Shown one piece after another: positions 13,307 through 20,925 of a stretch of DNA of 20,925 nt (positions within the stretch are counted from its first letter, which is position 1; each line of letters begins with the position of its first letter). This DNA comes from a virus. The notes beneath the pieces were generated by a model, which had not been told where the DNA came from, searched no databases, and saw only the letters and a program-made list of their open reading frames with translations. The position numbers and the translations under genes were made by a program. Location: IMG/VR virus record IMGVR_UViG_3300047673_000048, positions 1 through 20,925 of that record. The stretch is one strand, 5' to 3'.

Positions 13307-14369
13307 TCAGAAACAGTCCCTTGTTAGCGAGCGAAAGCGTCACGGTCTCAGTGCCGTTCACGTCGATTCCGACCGTGCGCTCTGTGACTACAAACTCGTC
13401 TAGTAGCGCCACATAGCCGTAATCGGCCTCAACGTTCAGGCTGTCGCCGTTGCGGAAAGTCGTTGGGTCGTACTGCCCCGGGTACAGGGTGAGCGTCGGA
13501 ACGGCAATCGGCATTTGCCCCACGGCAGCCGCAGCGTTCGCCTTATCTAGAAGCGTCTGAGTTTCCTTGACGTCCGCATAGGTGAGAACGACGTCCTTAG
13601 CCGGAATGGTGTTCCAAAGCGGCAGGTTGATTGCGGAGCCCATGAGCTTTTCGCCGTTGCCGGTGTCCGCGCCGAATACGTAAACGTTGGTCGCCAGCGA
13701 AGATGAGTCGTACGTAACCCCGGTCACGTTGCAGTTCACCCGGTGGGTAAGCGTGATGCCCAGGTCTGAGCCACCGCGCGGAGTCACCACCAGCCGGTTA
13801 CCGATTGCGGTGTGCGTGCTGTCGGTCCAGTACGGCTCAAAGCGGAAGTTGTACCCGCCGATGTCGTCCGCCATTTCGGCGATTGCCTCGCCCAGCGACT
13901 TGAATTCGTACTTCGTCCATGTGCGCGTGCGGGTCTGCCCCATGTCGGCAACCCCGGTGGTGTCCGTGGCTATGCCGTCGCTGCCACCCTGGTTCGCAAG
14001 CGCGATCCATGCCCGGAGCATTGCGCCTTGATCCATCGTGCCCGTGTACCCGGCGGACAGGTGAACGTTCGTGTAGTGGGACAGGTAGCCGGAGCCTGCC
14101 AGAGTGAGCGTGCCCGCCGACAGGTCCGCCGACAGGCCCCACAGAATCCCACCCCACACGGGCACGTCGTCCCGCGTGACCACCAGACCGGAACCACCCG
14201 GGTTCAGGTCCGTAGCGTTCGCCTCAGGTGCGTCTAGGGGGATCACCACGGACACGGACCCGGCAGCGTTCAGCGTGTCCGTGTAGGACAGCCCCGCTAT
14301 GGGCAGGGTGCTGATTACCGCGCGGGTCCGCGTGTTGTAGTTCACCACCTTGTAAACGGCGGCAGTCAT
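13290..14369 (-). CDS. Tail hub-like minor tail protein (Tal/gp37-like)
   Basis: This is a 359-aa protein. The start is the ATG at 14369 (MTAAVYKVVNYNTRTRAVIS), because its A overlaps the upstream TAA stop as TAATG and AGGTGGGTG stands before it; a frame from 14390 would overlap the upstream gene. The sequence has the strand-rich hub pattern of siphovirus tail proteins that follow the distal tail protein: GLSYTDTLNAAGSVSVVIPL near 23, VPVWGGILWG near 68, a helix EAIAEMADDIGG near 174, and FRNGDSLNVEADYGYV near the C-terminus. It should form part of the tail tip. No peptidase or lytic domain is visible. Confidence 0.78.
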   Translation of the reverse strand: MTAAVYKVVNYNTRTRAVISTLPIAGLSYTDTLNAAGSVSVVIPLDAPEANATDLNPGGSGLVVTRDDVPVWGGILWGLSADLSAGTLTLAGSGYLSHYTNVHLSAGYTGTMDQGAMLRAWIALANQGGSDGIATDTTGVADMGQTRTRTWTKYEFKSLGEAIAEMADDIGGYNFRFEPYWTDSTHTAIGNRLVVTPRGGSDLGITLTHRVNCNVTGVTYDSSSLATNVYVFGADTGNGEKLMGSAINLPLWNTIPAKDVVLTYADVKETQTLLDKANAAAAVGQMPIAVPTLTLYPGQYDPTTFRNGDSLNVEADYGYVALLDEFVVTERTVGIDVNGTETVTLSLANKGLFLNGDSG

Positions 14370-15145
14370 TACACCCACCTGTCTTGCCACGTGATGACAG
14401 CGCTACCGCTCGAAAGGTGCAAGCGCCGTTCCCCGTTGGCGAATTCGGGCCAGACGGAACCGGCCGTGATAAGCCCCGTGATGTCCGCTCCGCCGGAAGC
14501 CGTGACCTTCTGAGCCACGCTGTCCGCCGTAAAGTCCCCCGTGTACGTCACGCCGAAGTAATCGCCCGTGGTCTCATCCGTGAGAACGGGATTCGTCCCG
14601 CCCGTGAACGCGATTGAGGGAAGCGCCGGAACACCGCCCGACTGAGTGAACACGGTGAGAACGTCCGGGTCAGAGTCGCCGGTAACCGTCTCCGTGCGGG
14701 TCGCCTGCCCGTAGATGTACGGATCGGTAGCGAATAGCTCAACCACGATGTTGCACACCCGGTAGGCGAAGTTCAGGTCAAGCGGGCCGGAGCGCTTGCG
14801 CGGACGCGCGTTCACAACGGCCGTGAGATCCCCCGCAAGCCCCGGAAACCGGAAGGCGAAGGGTAGTTCAGCGCGACCGGGCCGAAAGGCTGTCTGTACG
14901 GCACTCAGGGCCGCCGTGAAGTCCTCTTGCGTCTCCCCGTAGACCTCAAGCGTGAGCGTCACGGTTCGACCGTTCATGTAGTCGTCACCCGCCCAAAGCC
15001 CGTCCCGCTGAATCAGGGTGAGATCAGCGGAGCGGACTTCGGGCAGCACTAGCAGGCCGTCAACGCCTACGATCGAAATGGCGGAACTAGGGTCCCCCAT
15101 GACCAGTCCGTCATACGAACAGGTCCACTCATCTAGTTCCGCCAC
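14369..15145 (-). CDS. Distal tail protein (Dit-like)
   Basis: This 258-aa protein starts at GTG 15145 (MAELDEWTCSYDGLVMG) after AGAGGGAGGGAACGAC. Features of the phage tail Dit/siphovirus tail component family are an N-terminal beta domain with a VDGLLVLPEVRSADLTL segment, LTLEVYG near 65, and a second half with FATDPYIYGQATRTETV near 138 leading to a galectin-like C-terminal domain. The position immediately after the tape measure is diagnostic for Dit, which joins the tail tube to the baseplate. It is preceded by a palindrome copy. Confidence 0.83.
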   Translation of the reverse strand: MAELDEWTCSYDGLVMGDPSSAISIVGVDGLLVLPEVRSADLTLIQRDGLWAGDDYMNGRTVTLTLEVYGETQEDFTAALSAVQTAFRPGRAELPFAFRFPGLAGDLTAVVNARPRKRSGPLDLNFAYRVCNIVVELFATDPYIYGQATRTETVTGDSDPDVLTVFTQSGGVPALPSIAFTGGTNPVLTDETTGDYFGVTYTGDFTADSVAQKVTASGGADITGLITAGSVWPEFANGERRLHLSSGSAVITWQDRWV

Positions 15146-15162
15146 GTCGTTCCCTCCCTCTG

Positions 15163-15184
15163 GACCTACTCAATTGAGTAGGTC
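15163..15184. repeat. 22-bp palindrome, copy 5
   Basis: Perfect copy. Its end coincides with the last base of the tape measure stop codon, and it leads into the distal tail gene. Confidence 0.95.
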
Positions 15185-17370
15185 TAGTGAGCCGTGCGCA
15201 GTGCCCAGGACACTTCACGGCCGATTGCGAACGGGTCAGCGTTCGTCTGTACGTTGACCGTCACTCCCCCACCCGCGCCGCGCGCATGGTTGGGAACCAC
15301 CGTCGATCCGTTCGGAAGAAAGACGTCTTCCTTGCCGCGCTCACCCACTGTGGTCCAGCCGCTAGCCGGGCCACCCATGGCGCGGATCTTCGGAATCGGG
15401 TTAGACGGGATGCTGATAGCAACCGGACCCCAACCAAGCTTGTCCGGGATAGCCCAGTTCATCAGGTCAATTACGTGGTTCATCGCGCCCTTAGTCGCGT
15501 TCGTCACCACAGCGCCCAGCGAGGCAGCGAAGCCACCCAACCGCCCTAGCCCGTTCTTGATTCCGTTAATGATGTTCGAGCCGATTTTGTCGCCGGAGCT
15601 AACCAGCGCACCACCGGCCGAAGCGATCCGCCCGGGTAGCCCCTTGACGAAGTTCACAACGGCGTCAAGCCCCGCCTTAGCCTTGTTCTGCACGTAGGTA
15701 AACGCGGTGTTCGTGAAATTCATGATGTCCCGCCAATGGCTGATGATCAGCCCAGGACCCGTGAAGTTCTTGAACAGGAACAGGATCAGGTCGAATACCT
15801 GCTTTACCTTGTTCCATATCCACGTGAATACCTTCTCGGTCCAATCCTTGATGGTGGACCAATTGAGGATGATCAGCGCCACCAGCGCGACAATGGCCGC
15901 GATGATTAGCGGGATCGGCCCCATGGACAGCAGCCACGCCGCAGCGATGATGGCAGCGTTCGCCATCGACTCAACGGCCATGCTGACCCATGCGGCAACC
16001 GTGATCGCTGCCGAAATGACAGCCTGTCCGGCTTGCTTGAGCCACCCGCCGACCACAAGCCACGAAGCGGCCACCTGAGTAGCAGCACCGCCCGTTGCGG
16101 ACGCCGTGCTAGACAGCCACGCCGCTACGTTGGACGCTGCGGAAATGGTTGCTGTGACACCCCACTGAACCAGCGCGGGCAGCAGGATTGCCGTAATGAC
16201 TCCGGCCACGATGGACAGGGGCTCACGGTTGGCAATGATCCACTTAGCGGACTGCATAGCCCAGGACACAACCGGCTGTAGCCCCTTAGACAGGGCCGTA
16301 AGCGCCGGAACAACCTTCGTCCCGATCACCTCAACAATGGATTGCGTCAGCGCCCGCTCAAAGTGCTTGATGTTGCTTGACGCCGTGTTCGACATTTGGT
16401 CACCGGCAGCCTTCGCCGCTCCGTCCACCTGCCCCAGGCCGTCAACCGCCGTGTTCACGTTCAGCGAATAGAGCGCCTGCCCCATGTCCTCAGCCTGAGT
16501 GCCGAAGAGTTCCGTTGCCGCAGCAGCGCGCTTAGCCGGGTCCTCAATCGCCCGGAGCTTGTCTAGGGTCTGCCCTAGGGCTTCCTTTGCGGCGGGGCCG
16601 CCCGCAGCAATCTTGTTCTTCATGTCGTTCGCGTTCAGGCCAATGGCCTTGAAACCGGCAATCGTGGTTGCGCTGCCGTCAATAGCGCGAATCGAAAATT
16701 CCTTGATCGAGTCCGCCACTAGGTCCGCGTCTCGCGCACCACCCTTGAGCCCCTGAGAAATCAGGCCCATGGCGTCCTTACCGTCAAGCCCCACCTTCTT
16801 GAACTGAACGCTGTATTCGTTGAAGGTGTCTAGAAGGTCTTCGGCCTTATTCCCGCCGACCTGGGCACCGCGCGTCAGAATGTCGAACGCCTCTTGTGCG
16901 TTCTTCGCCATGCCGGTTTTGAGCATCTGACCGACAGCGTTAGCGGTAGGGCCGACGTCTTCGCCCAGGACCGTAGCCACGCTCATTGCAGACTCAGAAA
17001 TTTTGGACATCTCGTCTGCCGTCGAACCGGCCGGAACTAGACCCTGCTGCCAAAGGTTCTTTAGCGCCTCATTCGCCGACTCGATCGAATCGCCGTACCC
17101 GTCGCTGTAAATCTTTCCGGCAGCCGCGCCCAGCTTCTTTGTCTGATCCGGATTCGCGCCTAGCTGAGCGGCAAGGTTCGCCGTCGCCTGCTGCTGATCC
17201 ATCGCTTCGTCTAGGCCACCGAGTAGACCAGCGGCAATCGTGCCACCGGCCACCGCAGCAATCTTCGCGGCCTTACTGCCGAAGCCCTCAACCTCGTTCG
17301 ACGCTTCGTTAAGCGAGTCCACCAAATCGGAGACGTCACCTAGCAGCGTGATCGTAATAGGACGGGCCAC
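15184..17370 (-). CDS. Tape measure protein
   Basis: This is a 728-aa protein from GTG 17370 with AAGGGGGAACC upstream. The N-terminal third is alanine-rich and helical (LVDSLNEASNEVEGFGSKAA near 16, ATNLAAQLGANP-type TMP repeats), typical of phage tape measures. Hydrophobic spans near the middle (SIVAGVITAILLPALVQWGV and PLIIAAIVALVALIILNW) resemble the membrane-inserting segments used during DNA entry. The C-terminus MGGPASGWTTVGERGKEDVF LPNGS-type motif is common to Streptomyces and Gordonia phage tape measures. Length implies a tail of roughly 110 nm if the usual 1.5 angstrom per residue holds. It follows the frameshifted chaperone gene. Confidence 0.93.
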   Translation of the reverse strand: MARPITITLLGDVSDLVDSLNEASNEVEGFGSKAAKIAAVAGGTIAAGLLGGLDEAMDQQQATANLAAQLGANPDQTKKLGAAAGKIYSDGYGDSIESANEALKNLWQQGLVPAGSTADEMSKISESAMSVATVLGEDVGPTANAVGQMLKTGMAKNAQEAFDILTRGAQVGGNKAEDLLDTFNEYSVQFKKVGLDGKDAMGLISQGLKGGARDADLVADSIKEFSIRAIDGSATTIAGFKAIGLNANDMKNKIAAGGPAAKEALGQTLDKLRAIEDPAKRAAAATELFGTQAEDMGQALYSLNVNTAVDGLGQVDGAAKAAGDQMSNTASSNIKHFERALTQSIVEVIGTKVVPALTALSKGLQPVVSWAMQSAKWIIANREPLSIVAGVITAILLPALVQWGVTATISAASNVAAWLSSTASATGGAATQVAASWLVVGGWLKQAGQAVISAAITVAAWVSMAVESMANAAIIAAAWLLSMGPIPLIIAAIVALVALIILNWSTIKDWTEKVFTWIWNKVKQVFDLILFLFKNFTGPGLIISHWRDIMNFTNTAFTYVQNKAKAGLDAVVNFVKGLPGRIASAGGALVSSGDKIGSNIINGIKNGLGRLGGFAASLGAVVTNATKGAMNHVIDLMNWAIPDKLGWGPVAISIPSNPIPKIRAMGGPASGWTTVGERGKEDVFLPNGSTVVPNHARGAGGGVTVNVQTNADPFAIGREVSWALRTAH

Positions 17371-17379
17371 GGTTCCCCC

Positions 17380-17646
17380 TTACGTCATAACCGGGGTTCG
17401 TCGCTCACCAGCGGCCCCACCAGACCGGCCACGGGACGCGCGCCGGTGTTCATCGTTCTGAGCCTCAACGTCCTTCGTCATCTGCTCAACCAACGCGTTA
17501 AAGTCCCTCAGCTCAAGGGAACGAACGTCCCGCCACGTCAACCCCTCAAAGTGGCCGATTAGGCGGGCGCACGTAACTACGCGTTGGTCTCGGTAGGGTC
17601 CGCCTTCGGCTTCGTCTTGAGCTGAATACGGAGCTTGCCCGCATCC
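17380..17646 (-). CDS. Tail assembly chaperone, -1 frame extension
   Basis: No gene start is visible here. In the frame -1 relative to the preceding chaperone gene, translation is open from just after 17647 to the TAA at 17382-17380. It contains ARLIGHFEGLTWRDVRSLEL, the aromatic W-R-D pattern typical of the second chaperone domain, and ends in a basic tail. It would be joined to residues of the upstream gene by a -1 ribosomal frameshift, as in most siphophage chaperone pairs before the tape measure. The overlap in which slippage must occur is 17646-17580. No canonical slippery heptamer stands out; GGACCCT near 17596 is a weak candidate. Confidence 0.72.
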   Translation of the reverse strand, partial: GCGQAPYSAQDEAEGGPYRDQRVVTCARLIGHFEGLTWRDVRSLELRDFNALVEQMTKDVEAQNDEHRRASRGRSGGAAGERRTPVMT

Positions 17647-17852
17647 TCAATCGTGAAGTCCGGGTTATCGCGCCGCTTGATCACGAACGCCATGGCCTTG
17701 AGTAGCTTCGCCTTCCGCATACCCGGCTTGGACAGGGTGTCTAGGGGCGCGTCGATGATCTCTTCGATAGCGTCGATTTCGTCCAGCGTGAGACTGTCGA
17801 TGTTCAGCGAAAGAACCTCGGACATGTCGTCAACAGGCTTGCGTGCGGGCAT
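17577..17852 (-). CDS. Tail assembly chaperone, upstream frame
   Basis: This 91-aa acidic, helical protein (MPARKPVDDMSEVLSLNIDS; then LTLDEIDAIEEIIDAPLDTL) starts at ATG 17852, overlapping the last base of the gp10-like gene stop. It has the size, acidity and position of the first tail assembly chaperone gene, which binds the tape measure before tail polymerisation. The last part (KTKPKADPTETNA) is replaced by the -1 frame product in a fraction of ribosomes. Confidence 0.8.
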   Translation of the reverse strand: MPARKPVDDMSEVLSLNIDSLTLDEIDAIEEIIDAPLDTLSKPGMRKAKLLKAMAFVIKRRDNPDFTIEDAGKLRIQLKTKPKADPTETNA

Positions 17853-18286
17853 TAGTCGCTCTCCAAACGTTCGCGCAGAACGGTCTCAATCTCACGTTCG
17901 TACGTCTCGGAAACTTCGTCTGACTTCCGGGCCATCGCGCGGAAAAGGAATCGGTTAGGCCGAATGTGACGGCGAGGGAAACCGAAGTGAATAGCTCCCG
18001 CGTACGGCACGCGAGACGCTGAACCGGCTTTCACGGCAGCGCCCTTAGCGGACGCCACAACCGTGATGGACTTTTCCAGCTTGCCGGGCCGGTACCGGCG
18101 GGAAGACTTTGCGTCCCGGTGCCCCTCAGGCGCGGTACGTCTCGCTTCCGGCTTGACGACTTCCGCCGCCATCTTGTTGACCTCACGAACCTTCCGGTTT
18201 AGCTCCCGGTCGCGTAGCGCCCGAAGGTTGCGGTTTAGTTCGTTCAGGCCATCGACTTGAACCGTGAATTGCGAGCGTTGCGCCAT
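17852..18286 (-). CDS. HK97 gp10-like neck/tail completion protein
   Basis: This is a 144-aa basic protein from ATG 18286. The FTVQVDGLNELNRNLRAL opening helix, the VPYAGAIHFGFPRRHIRPNR segment near 104-123 followed by FLFRAM, and the C-terminal helix (ETYEREIETVLRERLESD) are characteristic of the HK97 gp10-like family, which completes the head-tail junction. It is odd that it stands after the tail tube gene here; the usual order places it before. A palindrome copy lies in front of it. Confidence 0.85.
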   Translation of the reverse strand: MAQRSQFTVQVDGLNELNRNLRALRDRELNRKVREVNKMAAEVVKPEARRTAPEGHRDAKSSRRYRPGKLEKSITVVASAKGAAVKAGSASRVPYAGAIHFGFPRRHIRPNRFLFRAMARKSDEVSETYEREIETVLRERLESD

Positions 18287-18301
18287 GAGGGGACACCTTC
18301 C

Positions 18302-18323
18302 GACCTACTCAATTGAGTAGGTC
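18302..18323. repeat. 22-bp palindrome, copy 6
   Basis: Perfect copy between the tail tube stop and the ribosome binding site of the gp10-like gene. Confidence 0.95.
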
Positions 18324-18331
18324 CAACGTCG

Positions 18332-19330
18332 TTACGGGGCGACGAAGGCCGGGTCAGCCTCAACGTAGACAACCTTGATGGCTGCCGTAACGTCGTCGCC
18401 CGGGTCCAGCACGCGGAACGGCAGGGTGATCTTCGTAAGGTCATCGACCGACGCCACCGGAGACTCACCCGTGAACTGAATCGCGGGAGTCGTAACCGTG
18501 ACCGACGCGCCCGGAGTAAGCCCCGTAAGCGTGGCGGTCAGCGTGACAATCTCGCCCGCTAGGAACGCCTCATAGAGCTTCACAGCGTCCCCGCCGAAGT
18601 CACCTTCTAGGCTGCCTTGGTAGGTCGGCACAGCGGCACGGACGGGCTTCTTCTTTAGCGAGGAACCCCGAAGGAACCGGCGCTCAGTGTTCAGCCCCAG
18701 GTCTCCCGTAAGGCTGAACTTGGACGCGTCCAGGACTACCGCCGAGTTGTCCGCCCGCTTGAGGGACAGGCTTACCGCCGTCCAGTCGTACGCCCGTGCG
18801 TCCTCCGGGTACACAACCGGCAGGAAGCTAGCCTCAGTGGACGTGTGCGCGACGTCCTGGAAATCGAACTTCGCGTCAAACATGACCGGCTTTTCGGTCT
18901 CCGCCGTGAGCGTCCAGCCGGTTGCCATGCACCCAACGTGCGTGTAGGCAACAAGCGTGTTGTCCGTGGTCGGGCGGATCATCTGAGCCGTAAAGCTAGG
19001 GGCCGTGGTGTGAGTGGACGTCGTGAACGTGTGCGTGATGTGTCCCGCACCATCGTTAACCCCACCGTCGTACACGTCGAACACACCGGACAGCAGCGCG
19101 GAAGCGCCAGCGTCTAGGAGGTCAACCTCAAGTTCACCGTCCCCACCCATGTTGACGATATTCCGGCGGTCCGCGCGGGCAGTCTGTAGCCCCTTCCGGA
19201 AGCCCACGGATTCGATGAAATCGCGGGTAGTCTTCCAAGAGTCCGCGTGACCCTCGTAACCCTTGACAGTGGTTGCAGCGGTACCGTACGCACTCTCAGC
19301 GCCGATACCGATAGAAGCGTCAAGCGACAT
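18332..19330 (-). CDS. Tail tube protein (major tail protein)
   Basis: This 332-aa protein starts MSLDASIGIGAESAYGTAAT, the opening common to the siphophage tube family in which a short strand follows an AYGT motif. FIESVGFRKGLQ near 38, GDGELEVDLLDAGASALL near 63, a repeated thrombospondin-like strand pattern and the C-terminal Ig-like part (LTATLTGLTPGASVTVTTP near 270) fit a tube protein with a decorative extra domain. The size, abundance-type ribosome binding site (CGAAGGGGGCTAGCGC) and position before the chaperone support the call. Confidence 0.85.
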   Translation of the reverse strand: MSLDASIGIGAESAYGTAATTVKGYEGHADSWKTTRDFIESVGFRKGLQTARADRRNIVNMGGDGELEVDLLDAGASALLSGVFDVYDGGVNDGAGHITHTFTTSTHTTAPSFTAQMIRPTTDNTLVAYTHVGCMATGWTLTAETEKPVMFDAKFDFQDVAHTSTEASFLPVVYPEDARAYDWTAVSLSLKRADNSAVVLDASKFSLTGDLGLNTERRFLRGSSLKKKPVRAAVPTYQGSLEGDFGGDAVKLYEAFLAGEIVTLTATLTGLTPGASVTVTTPAIQFTGESPVASVDDLTKITLPFRVLDPGDDVTAAIKVVYVEADPAFVAP

Positions 19331-19347
19331 GCGCTAGCCCCCTTCGG

Positions 19348-19776
19348 TTAGGTGATTCGCCCGCGCACATGCACGCGAACAACAAGCGCCGAGTAAGCGC
19401 CGTCAGTGGTTTCCCCCGTGTCGCAACTTCCGGACTCCGGGCGTATGTCTTGCAGCCCCTCAACCGACGCGCGAGGCAGGGACCGGCAGGCTTCGGCAAT
19501 CACCTCACGAAGTCCGTACACGGCCCGCTCAGCGTCTATCGGCTTGCCCGGGGTAACCACCAGCGCGTGAGCCTCAATCGTGCCGCTCACGTTCGTTGGC
19601 TTGCGTGTCCCCTGCCGCATACCCGCGACTTCGTCGTCATCATCCGTAGTCGCGCCTAGAAAGATTTGGTGACGTCGGTCCGCTTTACCGGTCTCCGCAA
19701 ACGTCACTTGAGTACCCGCCGGGGCGGCAGCCACCAGCGCGTCAAACAGGGCTGACTTCACGTTGAACATGAACAC
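19348..19776 (-). CDS. Probable tail terminator protein
   Basis: This is a 142-aa protein. The frame starts at GTG 19776 (M-F-M-F-N-V-K) with AAGGGGCTGG upstream; ATG 19770 is an alternative. A N-terminal helix (VKSALFDALVAAAPAG), a strand region and a central helix (ERAVYGLREVIAEACRSL near 85-102), and the C-terminal ALVVRVHVRGRIT strand match the fold pattern of gpU-like tail terminators, which cap the tail before joining the head. The assignment rests on pattern and position, between the adaptor and tail tube genes; a neck protein is the alternative. Confidence 0.65.
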   Translation of the reverse strand: MFMFNVKSALFDALVAAAPAGTQVTFAETGKADRRHQIFLGATTDDDDEVAGMRQGTRKPTNVSGTIEAHALVVTPGKPIDAERAVYGLREVIAEACRSLPRASVEGLQDIRPESGSCDTGETTDGAYSALVVRVHVRGRIT

Positions 19777-19787
19777 GCGCCAGCCCC

Positions 19788-20156
19788 TTACATCAGAATG
19801 AACGGCACCCGTGCGCGGTACCGGTTAAGCCGTGCGTTCACCTCAGGCAGCGCGGTAGGCCGCCAATTTCCGCCCGCTTGCGCAAGCTGAATCGAACCGA
19901 ATTCGCTTTGTAGCTGTAGCGCCCGGTCCGGGATACGAGAAACGGCGTCAAGGCAGAGTTGCCGCGCCATCATCCGCACGCACCACCGGATGCCCTCAGG
20001 GATCGGCGAAATGAGCCCGTCCCACGACTGCCCGCAATAGACCTCAACGTCTTCGCTAGCAATGTCAATCGCTTCGCTGAGCACGTCATCGGGGAACACC
20101 CCGGAGTCTTCTAGGCCGTCCAGCGCGCGAAGCTCATCTATCGTCGCGTATGTCAT
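19788..20156 (-). CDS. Head-tail connector (adaptor) protein
   Basis: This 122-aa protein is helical: MTYATIDELRALDGLEDSGV, then DVLSEAIDIASEDVEVYCGQ near 25-43, PEGIRWCVRMMARQLCLDAV near 53 and a C-terminal LNRYRARVPFILM. This is the pattern of gp6/gp15-type adaptors which sit below the portal ring. Position immediately after the capsid gene is typical. The ATG at 20156 has GGGAAGGCGC upstream. A palindrome copy separates it from the capsid gene. Confidence 0.85.
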   Translation of the reverse strand: MTYATIDELRALDGLEDSGVFPDDVLSEAIDIASEDVEVYCGQSWDGLISPIPEGIRWCVRMMARQLCLDAVSRIPDRALQLQSEFGSIQLAQAGGNWRPTALPEVNARLNRYRARVPFILM

Positions 20157-20183
20157 TCGTGCGCCTTCCCGGGAAAGGGGCCG

Positions 20184-20205
20184 GACCTACTCAATTGAGT
20201 AGGTC
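20184..20205. repeat. 22-bp palindrome, copy 7
   Basis: Perfect copy in the gap between the capsid and adaptor genes. Confidence 0.95.
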
Positions 20206-20224
20206 CAACCCCAACCCCTACGCC

Positions 20225-20925
20225 TTACGCGCCAGTGACGGTAAGGACCTTCGCCGACAGCTCATCGACTAGCAGACCGTCAGCGCGCTGAATGAACCGG
20301 TACACGACCTGATCACTCTTGAAGTTGACGTCTAGCGAACGCTCGACACGGAGCGGACCCGCGAACCGAATGCGGTACTTGGACAGGTCCGCAAACAGAA
20401 CCTTGTCATCCGGCACGCCAACGTCGGTCAGAACCGGGCGACCGTTGAAGGTGTCCGGAGCGCCGAGCGTTACCGCCGACTGCCACAGGTACTGACCGTA
20501 GCTGTCCTTTAGCTTGCGCATCTGAGCGGCCGACTTGTCGGAGACCACGAACGAAGCGTTGCCCCGGTACTGAGGCTGTAGCTCATAGAACAGGTCGATA
20601 AGACCGTCAGAAACCGTGTTGTCCTTCGCCGTGGCGACGTACGTAGCGGTTGCCGGAGTAGCAGCGGTCAGGATGCCCGTAGGCTGCCCGGTGCCAGTAC
20701 CGGTCAGGAAGTGCAGACCCATACCCGCGCCGATAGCCGGGCCAGCGTCGCCCACCAGGAAGCCGACTAGGTCTAGCTTCTGATCCTGGATTAGCTCACT
20801 GGAGAACGTAGACGCGTAGCCGTACTTGAACGCGCCCATGCTCCGCGTAACCGTGGTGCCGGTGGACTCGCCTAGCGGCTGAGCCTCGCCCACGATGGTT
20901 GCAGCAGCGCGACCCGTGACGACCG
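20225..20925 (-). CDS. Major capsid protein, HK97 fold, N-terminus outside window
   Basis: The frame stays open to the right edge, so the true start is beyond 20925; a GTG at 20893 is not the real start. About 233 residues are visible. HK97-type signatures are the E-loop/P-domain-like region (YGYASTFSSELIQDQ, near the start of the visible part), GLHFLTGTGTGQPTGIL, the A-domain segment (FVVSDKSAAQMRKLKDSYGQ, LGAPDTFNGRPVLTDVGVPD) and the C-terminal DQVVYRFIQRADGLLVDE. It forms the capsid shell. Any scaffold or protease domain upstream cannot be seen. Confidence 0.92.
   Translation of the reverse strand, partial: VVTGRAAATIVGEAQPLGESTGTTVTRSMGAFKYGYASTFSSELIQDQKLDLVGFLVGDAGPAIGAGMGLHFLTGTGTGQPTGILTAATPATATYVATAKDNTVSDGLIDLFYELQPQYRGNASFVVSDKSAAQMRKLKDSYGQYLWQSAVTLGAPDTFNGRPVLTDVGVPDDKVLFADLSKYRIRFAGPLRVERSLDVNFKSDQVVYRFIQRADGLLVDELSAKVLTVTGA

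Noticed and set aside
3765-20205. CRISPR array
   Set aside because: The repeats are perfect palindromes separated by about 1.4 to 3.8 kb of coding sequence, with no spacers and no cas genes.
1-20925. tRNA or rRNA genes
   Set aside because: I saw no cloverleaf with the conserved T-loop GTTCRA sequence in the intergenic gaps, and there is no rRNA-like sequence; a dedicated scan was not possible.

Overview
The window looks like part of the genome of a temperate siphovirus of an actinobacterium, most likely Streptomyces. The evidence is a high-GC sequence, strong GGGG/AGGAG ribosome binding sites, an HK97-type capsid and tail gene run with a tape measure gene, a GH25 endolysin, and a protein of the phiC31 gp3 recombination-directionality-factor family. 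That family together with the phage primase-helicase and dNMP kinase points to the phiC31/R4-like actinophages. Every gene I can support is on the minus strand, so the genome reads from position 20925 down to 1. No integrase, repressor, terminase, portal or tRNA gene is in the window.

Late half, 20925 to 9622 (in transcription order): major capsid protein (N-terminus cut by the window edge), head-tail adaptor, probable tail terminator, tail tube protein, HK97 gp10-like protein, tail assembly chaperone with a -1 frameshift extension, tape measure, distal tail protein, tail hub-like protein, another minor tail protein, a small membrane/coiled-coil protein, a large receptor-binding-type minor tail protein, a terminator hairpin, GH25 endolysin and holin.

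Non-structural half, 9569 to 1: dNMP kinase; two unidentified genes (8846-7533 and 7387-6626) that share promoter-leader layout, similar first codons, a zinc-ligand-like N-terminal module and an in-frame internal start; a 55-aa zinc-binding-type protein; a 245-nt non-coding segment with iterons and nested inverted repeats; a RecB/Cas4-type exonuclease; a lipoprotein; the gp3-like directionality factor; two small unknown proteins; a tightly coupled cluster (61-aa unknown, 28-aa membrane peptide, permuted NlpC/P60-like hydrolase, 80-aa unknown, HNH endonuclease); and a large CHC2-Toprim-SF3 primase-helicase that runs off the left end.

Two intergenic repeat families punctuate the map. The first is a 22-bp palindrome (arms GACCTACTC and GAGTAGGTC around AATT), present seven times across both halves and always between a stop codon and the next gene; a degenerate eighth copy lies inside a predicted promoter. 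It resembles in layout the conserved inverted-repeat operators of the phiC31 repressor, or the stoperators of mycobacteriophages. The second is an asymmetric element (minus strand GGCAATCGACTC..CTA.CCCGTAA) found only in the non-structural half. Terminator hairpins sit next to three of the palindromes, dividing the early region into separately controlled units.
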